A stretch of DNA of 64,000 nt, taken from Torreya grandis (lineage: Eukaryota > Streptophyta > Pinopsida > Cupressales > Taxaceae). Every line of letters begins with the position of its first letter. Within the stretch, counting starts at the first letter, position 1. The position numbers and the translations under genes were made by a program. The notes under the pieces are model-generated. The model had not been told where the DNA came from. It searched no databases and was given only the letters and a program-made list of their open reading frames with translations. Below, in pieces: positions 8,785 through 18,923 of this stretch. The DNA lies in assembly GCA_037957365.1 (NCBI GenBank), contig JARHVA010004094.1, forward strand, positions 1-64,000. Direction: 5' to 3'.

Positions 8785-11551
8785 TAATCTGTAAACCAGG
8801 TAAATAGTTTCTAAAATGGACATTGAATTTTCAATTTCCCATTTAAATGAAATTGGTTACAGAATATCTAGGAATGATTTAAATATACCCAAAAAACTAT
8901 ATAACTCATCCTACTTTTAAAAACACTAATTAATGTCACTTTATAAATTCCCATAATTAATTTTAGTCTTATTTTAATTCATTTAGAACTAAATTAAACT
9001 AAAACCAAAAATCAATGAAAGAAAAATCAACACCAATCTGATAACAGAGTTCACCCATTTGGGCTATGTCTCCAAGATGGCTTAACCATAATCCAATCCA
9101 TTATAAATGATGTAAATATATAGTTAACAACTTACATCAGAAATGGATTTTTGAGAACATGTAATTAATATTGAATATACAACAAATGTCCTTATTCATC
9201 AACATCTATCTCCATGGATACATGTATATATTTTCCATTTAGAGTATCTATTAAAATTTGACAAATGGCAATAATAATAAAAGGAGTAATAATAAACATG
9301 AGTATCCCTAGTTTTTTTTCAGATCTACAACCCCTGTTAACCCCAAAACTATCTACATCCCTCCAGGTTAAAAAAATATAGAGGTAATAAAAGCAATACA
9401 GTCACAAGTCTATATATCAATATAGATCCATAATACATATATTCCTTTCCTACCACATATAAGAAAATAACCAGAGTCGGTCTCTTTATTTATCAATTTT
9501 TCAATACCATCTCGATCACATTTTTATGTTACATCCCTTCCTTGGCTAAAAGGCATTCAAATAGAAGGAAACATAATCTCATCTATCTAGGAATCATTTC
9601 CTAAAACATATGGCTCTACATATATAATTTTGGGGCTTAAAGGCTTTACATAACAGGAGAATATATATATATTCCCAAATCATAACTATCTATTATAATT
9701 AAAAATTAAAGATAAATAGATCCATTTGAGACTATGAAAAATAGCATATGTATGCATAAAATTTTTACCAAATACCAAGAGGCAGATATCATCCTTGGTT
9801 CAGGTCTTTGATTGTAAGTTATACTCAGTCTGGCTCAAGTTTGTCATATGACTTTTGTACTTTAACTGGAAATTTTACTACAAAATTGATCTATGTTTTC
9901 CTTCACCCAGTGTATTTTAAAATGGAAATTATGTCAATAATATAGGCTCAAATCCAATCGATGCCTAAACATCTTAATGACTCAGTTTTTCTTTGTCATG
10001 GCCCAAATAAAACATTTTAGATGGCTCCATGCACATGCTATGGAGTATCTGTATTTCCTTTGAAATATACATAATAGCTCAAAGTCTGAAGGCCTCAACA
10101 AACTAACAAAGATCTCTCTCATCGAGATCTCTGTAAATATATTTTGGACTATCATCCAACAATAGTCATCCAAAAGTTATCCATACATTTATGTCAAAGT
10201 CAAAGGCCATACAATATAGACTAGATGCCTTATAAAATAGGAAAAACCCATGGCTGAAAGGTCTTACAAATAAAATCAAACATTACCTCATGATTCTATT
10301 TATAATGGCACCCTAAACATCCATGGCCTACTCTTCGTGACGTACCAAAATGAATGCATCTATGGATATAATAGGACTTTTATCTTATCATCTTAGGGAT
10401 CCTATACCATTTGCATCACTCTACACATTCATAACTAAGTAATATACATATATCCTCTTCATGTTTGGCTCATCCTCATAAAATAATACCCTTGATATTT
10501 ATGGCTCAGAATCAGGTCTGCTATGTATCCGTGCTCATGCTAGCTATGAGCTTCCCAAATGGTAAGCTCCTCCAATGATCATAAGGTCATACCAAATTAG
10601 AAGTAGACTTTTGTTACACTCTCAAAATTTTATTAATCATAGTCACACCATGATCTCCCAACATCCCATGTTCTAAAACCCGTATGACATTTATCTTTTT
10701 ACTCACAACCCCAATAGACCATCCTCCTCTTTCAAATCCTGATAGCATTTTTGAATGGCCATGGCCTAACGGCCTTACATCCTCCTCTATCCTTTGAACC
10801 ATCCCTTCAATGGTTTAAAATCCATATAAAAACAAAAATGAAATCCTCTACTATCATTTTCAAGATGGTTCAAGTTCCTCTAATCATCAAGAATTCTTTG
10901 GGAATAATAAAAATCCCACATTTTCAAGATATAAGTGTTAAAAGGCCTTTAATTTAGATTTTTTTATAATATAAACCCATGGCATATATAAATTCCTTTC
11001 GTTAAACTTATTTTTGCATGAGTCTTGAATCGGATTAAATGTTTGTTACACCAACTATGAGTTGGTTACTCAGCTAACATAGAAGCTGACATATGAGTTA
11101 TTTTTCTAAACACGTAACTCAAGTTGAACTTCATGTTGCGTTTAGACTTTGAGTTGCATTTCCATGATGAGTTGGACTCAGGTTAGGTTGGAATCCAAGT
11201 TGGGTTGTCATGTTAAGCTAGACTTCTAATTGGTAATTAAACTTGGCATATATATAGGTGACTTGGAAAATGAAGGATGTGGTGGCAGGCCAATGGTGGA
11301 CTAAGGACCCACCATGTGGACCTTTCCTAAACACTACTCATCCTTCCACATGTCACAATCTAAAAGTACAAAAATAATATATGATTCATTATAGTATAAT
11401 CTTGAAATAAGAAACACTATTACCATATACGATGATAGAGTCCCCCTCTATTATAAAAGTGGACTCCATCGGCTATGGTCTCTATAGCCAATTTTTTGTA
11501 AACTAATGACAGGTGATGATGTGGATCAATGTATAAAAATATTCTAAAACA
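8785..11551 (-). repeat. 3' LTR of the long-LTR element, copy 1
   Basis: 2767 bp, starting taatctgtaaaccagg (TGATCCATAAATTAGG in the partner) and ending ttctaaaaca. Seen on the minus strand, the outer edge of U3 is TGTTTTAGAAT. Short CCATGGC-containing phrases recur irregularly (near 10240, 10320, 10760, 10980), as do GAGTTGG-type sub-repeats. Open frames here do not resemble known proteins. Confidence 0.75.
11050..11235 (+). repeat. Degenerate GAGTTGG / TTGGGTT sub-repeats in the long LTR
   Basis: Variants of gagttggact and ggttgggttgtcatg recur every 15-30 bp. The same cluster is in the partner LTR (about 16440-16620) and in both LTRs of copy 2. It is therefore an old internal feature of the LTR. 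Confidence 0.65.
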
Positions 11552-12395
11552 AACCTCCCCATAAAGAGGCTTTTGGTCTCCAAAAGCCTAAATACTCCCT
11601 GCATCTAATAAATGGTTCTTTCCACCAAATCAACATAAAAATACCTATAAAAATTCAAATATCTAACTACAATTGTAAACTCTATATCTATTCTATCAAA
11701 CTAACCTATTTACCCAAAATAGTCATCACATTTTTTAGATTATCTCAACCCCTAAAATGCACGTAGACTAACGTATTTTTCTTGTTATCAACATCACATA
11801 AGGGAAATCACATTGTACTACATACACCTATAAGATTTACTGACAACTTCACATATGTATACTTCCATTTCAAATGTTTCCCATCTATGGGTCTTAGATA
11901 GTACTTCTACATGATGTATATGATAAACATACATGTGAGTATAAAAAAATTTAAATACAAACATTACCCATAATATTTTGGGACTTAAATGTATATGAAA
12001 GTATAAAACTATGCAACTAATTGTACATCATAAACATTACTAATGCACAACATATAAAATATATGAAAGAATAATCAAGGGAAATAGATGTGTTCACCAT
12101 CCTATCAACAATAATTGATGTGTCCCTAAAATTGATTATTAAATCTTTCCCTATAATTTTCAAACTCCAATGCCATCTTAGAGACTTTCCATACTAATAA
12201 CTCTTTTACAAAATCACAAATCTACAAGTAACTGTAAACAAATATCATACAAAAATGAGAAGAAAACCAAATATTTTAAACCTATCTCAAGGTTTTCTTT
12301 CACCATCTAATTTCTCCCTGATTCATATCTCGTTAACTCATCCAAACTAAGTTATCTTCCAAAATAGTAGCAAAATGGAAACACTAAAATAGGAG

Positions 12396-12425
12396 ATTGT
12401 GTGTGTGTATGTGTGTGTGTGTGTA
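12396..12425 (+). repeat. (GT)n microsatellite
   Basis: A gtgtgtgtgt run interrupted by one a (gtatgtgtg). A shorter, differently interrupted version is at about 38469-38496 in copy 2. Confidence 0.85.
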
Positions 12426-13534
12426 TCTTCCAAACACAACTTTATCAAAAATTCCTTCCCTAGATCTAATAGTTAGGAGTTCCCTAGAATAATGTGTTGA
12501 AGAGAAAAAAAACATACTAATCCAATGCTATAGTCATTCTTATCCAAAAATATTCAAATAAACCATTTGATCAATAAGGCTTTTTCCTTTTTCATGGTCT
12601 CAATAAGTGAATAGTAAATGGTTTCATCTTTTAAACACTATATTCTAAGAGTTATATGATCCATTTACCATTCCAAATGTCTTTAAAACAATTATGCATA
12701 AAGGGATGTTTTACTTACAAAACAATCCACACAAAGGTTATCCTAATGTCACGGATTCAAACCACAAATTGTGCCATATAGTTACATTGAAAATGACTCA
12801 TACCTCTTTGAGAACTGTGAAGTATGCATCGATTGAGTATTGATTGGTAGTCTATTGGGGTTTAGACAACTTCCTATTTTCTTCTTACAACTCTCACAAA
12901 AGTTGTGAAAATATAAACTAACTTATCAACCAATTACAAACTCAAAATTTAAGTGCAAAAACCCATTCAATATTAAACAATGCCTTGATTTCCATTTCTA
13001 TATCTTACCATGGAACTGGTCTTCTCACTTGTTCCTATAATCAATAACATAGGCATCCATAATATAATTATTAATCTAAAATATAAAGGCTACACAACTG
13101 GTTATGAAAGACCAAAATTTTGTGTCAATAACAATATTAAATTAAGCCTTAACCATACCTTAATTTGCCTTCTATGTAAGACTGGTGATCAAGATATAAT
13201 TGATTCTTCTTGGAGATGCATTACTTAAAATGCCTTGAATTTTATCTAAATGCTTCACAAGGAAGAAAGTTTGTTCCTTTCACAACACCATCTCACACCT
13301 CAAGTGACCATAGGTTGTTCTTCATTTGTGTTGATCCTATAGAGCTAGTGGTTCTAGAACCTTTGTTGTTAAAAACTTTTCTTCTTCCAGTGAATTGGAA
13401 AACCTTCCAATTTTCCTTTACACTATCATTCCTACGTGGTTAACTCAAATATAAGAATCAAAACCAATATCTAATATTTTAAAACAAACTCTAATCTGAT
13501 GTATATCTAGAAACTAAATCTAATCTTATAATTA

Positions 13535-13549
13535 CCTACTCTGATACCA
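13535..13549 (-). other. PBS of the long-LTR element, initiator-Met type
   Basis: The plus strand reads cctactctgatacca, so the minus strand reads TGGTATCAGAGTAGG, beside the inner edge of the right LTR. Its first 11 bases equal the canonical plant copia PBS. The same string is at 39607-39621. Confidence 0.8.
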
Positions 13550-13896
13550 AATTTGATCCATAAATTAGGTAAATAATTTCTAAAATGGATACTGAATTCT
13601 CAATTTCCCATTTAAATGAAATTAGATACAAAATATTTTAGGAATGATTTAAATATACCCAAGAAATGTGTAACTCATTCTCACTTTTACAACTCCTAAT
13701 TAGTGTTGATTTATAAATTCCCATAATTAATCCAATTAATCCTAGTGTTCTTTTAATTCATTTGCAACCGAATTAAACTAGAACCAATAAATGAAAGAAA
13801 AATCAACACTAACCTAATAATAAAATTTACCCATTTGAGCTACGTCTCTATGATTACTTAACTACAATCTAATCTATTATAAATGATGTAAATATA

Positions 13897-14436
13897 TGAT
13901 CCAAAGTCTATTGAAGTTCTGGTTGATAAATATCACAATAACATAGAAATAACACAATAATAATGAATTCTCTGAGAAGAGATGTAGTATTACTCAAAAT
14001 CGCAATACAGAAATATGCTTATCTCTGGGAAGAGATGTCTGTCTTCACATTTCGGGTTACCTATTCTTTTATACACAATTTGAAAGCATGGGAAGGATGT
14101 GGAAGGTCACCAATCTCGAAGGAGATGAAGTGGTATGACTTCCAATATTTAAAACAATACATAATTCAAGAAATTACTATTTTTAGAAACTTACTATTTT
14201 TAGACAAAACTATTAAAATTGAAATTTGAGGCACTTCCGTTGGGTTTTCTGGGGTCAAACTTCATTGAGCAGAGCTCAATGCCATTTCATGATGTTCCCC
14301 TCGTTCCTAGCTTTCCAACGGTTCAAACGGCGAGTCAATTGGAGCTACGGTGCAAAAGTTATGGCTCCCGGAAGTTCCGTCATCAATTGGGGTGGAACTG
14401 TCACCCGAATTGTCGCCTGAATTGATGCCTGGATCA
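13897..14436 (-). mobile_element. Solo LTR with ATATA target duplication
   Basis: A 540-bp block present only in copy 1. It starts TGATCCAAAG, ends CCTGGATCA, and is flanked by ATATA (13892-13896 and 14437-14441). Copy 2 has the uninterrupted site gcaaatatataattaac near 39960. TG...CA ends plus a 5-bp duplication are typical of an LTR left after recombination deleted the interior. On the minus strand TATAAAAG (plus-strand cttttata, 14066-14073) lies in the middle, which fits a minus-strand promoter between U3 and R. The minus-strand U3 half (14220-14436) is GC-richer than its surroundings. The inverted ends TGATCCA/TGGATCA would also fit a small DNA transposon, but the 5-bp duplication favours an LTR. 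Confidence 0.82.
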
Positions 14437-14996
14437 ATATATAATTAACAACTTACATTAGAAATGAATTTATGAGAACCTATAATTAATCTTAAATGCT
14501 GACTGTGAAGACTCTATTCTATACAAAAAACTTCTTTATTCATCAACAACATTTATCTCCATGGATATGGACATATATTCTCCATTTATATTATATGTTA
14601 AACTCTAACAAACAACAATAATAATAAAAAAGAGTGATAATACACAGGAGTGTCTCTAGTTTTTGTTCAAACCTACAACCCCTAATAACCCTATAACTAT
14701 CTACATGCCTCTAGGTTAAAAACAAATAAAGGTAAAACAAGTAATAAATTCATAGGTCTCTATATTAATACAGAGCCATAATACATATCTTCCTTGCCTA
14801 CCACATAGAAGAAAATAACTAGACTCAATCTCTTTATCTGTTAATTTTTCAATACTATCTCAATCAGATTGTCATGTTAAATCCCTTGTTTGGCTGAAAT
14901 CCATTCAAATAGAAGGAAAAATAATCTCATCTACTTGAGAATCATTGCCTAAAACATAAGGCTCTACATATATACTTCCATGGCCCAAAGGCTTTA

Positions 14997-15000
<4 letters not shown>

Positions 15001-15076
<76 letters not shown>
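15001..15076 (+). repeat. (AT)n microsatellite
   Basis: Uninterrupted at repeat of about 38 units inside the 5' long LTR. The copy-2 equivalent is a short run near 40537-40552. An open frame of alternating Ile-Tyr across it is an artefact. Confidence 0.95.
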
Positions 15077-15078
<2 letters not shown>

Positions 15079-17205
15079 TAACTATCTTTCATAATTAAAA
15101 ATAGAAGATAATTAGATCTATTTAAGACTATGCAAAATAACATATGTATGCACAAAAACTTAACCAGATACCAACAGAGGATATCATCCTTGGTTTGGGT
15201 CTTTGATTTCAATTTGCACTAGATCAAGATCAAGTTCATCATATGCCCTTGGGCCTTTAAGTAGACATTTTACTATAGACTCAATCTATGTTTTCCTTTG
15301 CCCAATGTATTATAAAATGGAAACCATATTTATAAAATAGGCTCAAATCCAAGTGATGCATAAGCATCTCAATGACTCAATTTTTATTTGTCATGGCTAA
15401 AAGAAAAGCTTTTAGATTCCTCCATGCACATGTTATGGACTATATGAATTTGATTTTAAATATACATAACCACTCATACCCTAAAGGCCTAACCAAACTA
15501 ATAAATATCTCTCTCATTGGGATCTATGTAAATATATTTGGGACTATCATCCAGAATTTATCGTTACATTTCCATCAAAGTTGAAGGCCATGCAATATAG
15601 ATTGGATGCATTCTAAAATAGGCAATTTCCATGGCTGAAAGGTCTTCAAAATAAAATCAAGCATTCCCTCACATTTCTATCTACAATGGCACCATAAACA
15701 CCCATGGCTTGGTCTGCATGACCTACCAAAATGAATGCATCCATGGCTAAAATAAGATATCTATCTGATCACCTTCAAGATCCTATACAATTCACGTCAA
15801 TCCATGCATTAGAAACTAAGGAATATACATATATCATTTCCATGCTCAGCTCATCCTTAAAAAATGATACCCTTTATCTTTCTATTTTGGACATAGTTCT
15901 GATATGCATCCATGCTCGTGCTAGTTACGAGCTTCAAACTCCCCAAATGGTAAGCTCCTCTAATGACTATAAGGTCATACCAAATTAGAAGAAAACTTTT
16001 GTTACTCACTAGAGACTATATTAATCATAGTCACACCATGATCTCTTAATATCTAAGGTTCTAAAACATATATGACATTTCTCTTTTTAATTGCAACGCT
16101 AATAGACTGTCCTCCTCTTTTGAAGCCTAACAAACTTTTTAAATGGCCATGCCGTAATGGCCTTATATCCTCCACCATCCTTCAAACCATCCCTTCAATG
16201 GCTTAAAATCCATATCAAAATAACCAAAAAATCCTCAAATATCATATTCAAAATGGTTTGAGTTCCTCCAATTGGCAATCGTTCTTTGGGAATAACCAAA
16301 ATCTAACATTTTCAGGATACAAGTGTTAAAAGGCCTTTAATTAGGATTTTGTTATAATATAGACCCATGATTTTGACAACATATTAAACCACCTTTTACA
16401 TGAGTCTTTAGTTAGAATAAATGTTTGTTACACCAGCTACGAGTTGGTTATTCAAATGACATATGAGCTATCATATGAGTTATCTTTCTAAAAACATAAC
16501 TCAAGTTGAACTTCAGGTTGGGTTTGGACTTCAATATGGGTTGTCATGTTGAGTTGGCACTGATCAGGTTGGACTTTGAGTTGGGTTGTCATGCTAAGAT
16601 GGACTTATAATTGGTAATTAAATTCAACATATATATAAGTGACATGGAAAATGGAATATGTGGTGTCAAGCCATGTGGTGTCCTGAGGACCAACCATGTG
16701 GACCTTTCCTGAACACTCCTCATCCTGCCACATGTCATAATCAAAAAGTACCAAAATAATGTATAATTCATTATGGTGTAATTTTTAAATTAAAAAAACT
16801 ATTACCATATATGGTATTAGAGTCCCCTTTCATTATAAAAGTGGACTCCACTAGCTACAATCTTTGTAGCAAACTTTGTGTAAATCGACGAGAGGTGATT
16901 ACGAGGACAGATGAATAACAAACCTCTAGATCATAAACTCAGTATTATTGGCACATTTTTTTAATTTTCTATTGTGTCCCCCACTTCTTTTCTATCCTCT
17001 CTTTTTCTTCTCTAAAGGTTTTGGTCAAGTGGTGGTCTTCATAGAAACATACCCAGTACAATTTTAAGTCTAAGATATATATTCAATATTATTATAGGAT
17101 TTTGTGTTGTCAAAGTCAAAAAGGATGTATAAGTGGTTTGTGGTCCCATAATTTTTTTTATTTTTTAAACTATTTTATGTGGTTAATTAACGAATAAAAT
17201 CCTAA

Positions 17206-17482
17206 TTTTAAATCATTTGTTCTATAAATAAATAATAATCTTAGCACATTTAGACATCTAGAGATCATTTAGAAAACATCTAGAATAAAATATTCATAAA
17301 AATTTGTTTAGCATTTACAAGTATTTTAGAGAAATTAATGAGTCATTTAGAATGTGTTGGAAGAATATTTTGTACAGGGTAAAAAAAATTAGATTATAAG
17401 TTAAAAATGTAAGTGATAAGAGGTCCCTTCTCTATTTTCAATGGAGTTTCCCTTTATTAAAACTTGAAAAGTGTCAAAACAC

Positions 17483-17548
<66 letters not shown>

Positions 17549-18002
17549 TCCTAGGGGGTTTGTTTATGAATATAAAGTATTATATATAGAAGAAGATTGA
17601 GTAGAGAGATAGAAAAGAAAATTTTAAATCATTTATTCTATGAATAAATAAGATTCTTAGTGTATTTAGGCATATAGATCTCATTTGAAAATCATCTAGA
17701 ATTAAATATTCATAAAAATATATTGAGAATTTATAAGTATTTTATAGAAACTAGTTAATCATTTATATTATGTTGGCAGAATATTTTGTACAGTCTAAAA
17801 AATTTGGGTTATATGTCAACAATGTAAGCAACAAGAGGTCCTTCTCTATTTTCAAAGGAGGCTCCCTTTATTCAAACTTTAAAAGTGTCAAAAAATAATG
17901 TGTGTGTGTGTACACACACACACACACATTCTTAAGGGTTTGTTTACAAATAAAAAAAATTATTTATAGAAGAACATTGAGAAAAGAAATAAAAATAGAA
18001 AA
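17206..18002 (+). repeat. 416-bp tandem duplication spanning a gypsy LTR edge, copy 1
   Basis: Units start at 17206 and 17622, each with ttttaaatcattt. Each unit contains flank sequence plus the first 250 bp or so of the gypsy LTR (TGTTGGAAGAATATTTTGTA near 17354; TGTTGGCAGAATATTTTGTA at 17771). They differ by many substitutions, so the duplication is old. Each unit carries an AC-rich microsatellite. The stretch just before it (16921-17205) is A+T-rich with nothing recognisable. Confidence 0.85.
17480..17547 (+). repeat. (AC)n microsatellite
   Basis: About 34 units with one cg interruption near the start. The copy-2 equivalent (42946-42963) has only about nine units. Confidence 0.95.
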
Positions 18003-18528
18003 TAAATGGGGCATATAATAATTGAATAAATACAACTTTAAATTATTTCAACACATTATAAAATGTTTAGAATAATGACATTTAAAATATAAACATATTT
18101 TTGTATAAATAAATAACATGGATTAAATGAAATTTTAAACATAATAAATAATGCTAACACAATAAGAACATGAAAGGTAATATATTCTTTGAATGTTTTG
18201 GAATTTACCCTCAATAAAAATACACACCTCCTTATTTTCTTTCTTTCCTATCCAAAATGTTAACTTGTCAAAAACTCGTGTTTACAATGAGAAACATACA
18301 TATTTATATTTTAAAGGTTGAATAACTAAATGTAACTAATTTTTTGAAAAGGATTTTCTATTTCACTCATCACTTTTTTAAAATGTCTCATAAATAGAAA
18401 ATACAAATATTTGAATTTAATACAACATTATGAAAAGTATAAGGAAGAAATAGAAACAATGAGAGAAAGAAAGAAGACAAGAGAAATATAATATTTTCCC
18501 AACTAAGCTGACGGTTAAGCAAAGGCCA
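17771..18528 (-). repeat. 3' LTR of gypsy 1
   Basis: 758 bp, plus-strand edges TGTTGGCAGAATA and GCAAAGGCCA. It is followed by ccatttgccttgcttttc, whose complement is purine-rich, in the polypurine-tract position. Near its start is tgtgtgtgtgtacacacaca (17899-17928), a palindromic GT/AC run. Confidence 0.75.
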
Positions 18529-18923
18529 CCATTTGCCTTGCTTTTCACCATATGATGATTCAATTTAAATGTGATGAATTTATGGACTACAAAACCTATT
18601 TTGGAATGATCTTGTTTGATAATTGTCTCATCTAAGTGATCATCATTTCATTCATTACTTCATTTTTATTGAAATTTTTAGCAAGACTTCTAGTAAATTT
18701 AATGAATAACTATGAATGTCACTCATGTTGTTCATAGATTTCAAAGTGAAGTTATTTGCATTGAATAATTCTTCTTTGATCATTGTTTCAATTTTTTTTT
18801 TTTTTTCAAATGTGAATGGCTTAATATCTCCATTTCTTATGAACTCATAGTGAATAGACATTGTACCTACACATATTTATGTCATGATGTCATCACAAAT
18901 TTTACTTATATGGTTCTAAAAAT

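Larger units (their letters stand above)
11552..13553 (-). other. Interior of the long-LTR element, no recognisable coding sequence
   Basis: About 2 kb between the LTRs, with a short (GT)n tract at 12396-12425. Frames at 13010-13228 and 13210-13443 (plus strand) are open in both segmental copies, but their products match no family I know, and minus-strand translation shows many stops. The region after the polypurine complement and before the PBS complement is probably non-coding filler. Confidence 0.6.
8785..16920 (-). mobile_element. Non-autonomous LTR retrotransposon with about 2.8-kb LTRs, copy 1
   Basis: Two direct repeats of about 2.8 kb (8785-11551; 13554-16920 including a later 545-bp insertion), roughly 85 % identical by eye, enclose about 2 kb. 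Next to the inner edge of the right repeat is the reverse complement of a copia-type PBS (13535-13549). Next to the inner edge of the left repeat is aacctccccata, the complement of a polypurine tract. This makes it a minus-strand LTR element. No gag or pol homology was recognised inside, so it resembles the LARD class. Outer boundaries are approximate. A CAAAC string occurs at both outer edges (8780-8784 and 16919-16923), but it overlaps the expected LTR end, so I do not claim it as a target duplication. Confidence 0.75.
13554..16920 (-). repeat. 5' LTR of the long-LTR element, copy 1, interrupted by a solo LTR
   Basis: Begins TGATCCATAAATTAGG and matches 8785-11551 along its length, apart from the solo LTR plus target duplication at 13892-14441. 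Contains an (AT)n tract at 15001-15076. Its right edge, gaataaca, is approximate. Confidence 0.75.
1..18923 (+). repeat. Segmental duplication, copy 1
   Basis: Collinear with 30079-44364 in the same orientation, with only scattered substitutions and small indels (roughly 96-98 % identity by eye, not computed). Two blocks are present only here: a copia element at 1944-5959 and a solo LTR at 13897-14436. Both have clean empty sites in copy 2. The left end lies outside the window, because position 1 already matches 30079. The right end is abrupt: after the shared string tatggttctaaaaat the copies have unrelated sequence. The unit contains the ERF pseudogene, a palindrome, a long-LTR element and the left LTR of a gypsy element. 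Confidence 0.95.

Noticed and set aside
13010..13443. Possible small genes inside the long-LTR element
   Set aside because: Frames are shared by both segmental copies only because the copies are young; no start context, domain or codon signal supports them.
14219..14425. Overlapping plus-strand frames in the solo LTR
   Set aside because: They lie in the GC-richer U3 of a minus-strand LTR; no conserved product.
14994..15212. Ile-Tyr repeat protein
   Set aside because: Translation of an (AT)n microsatellite.
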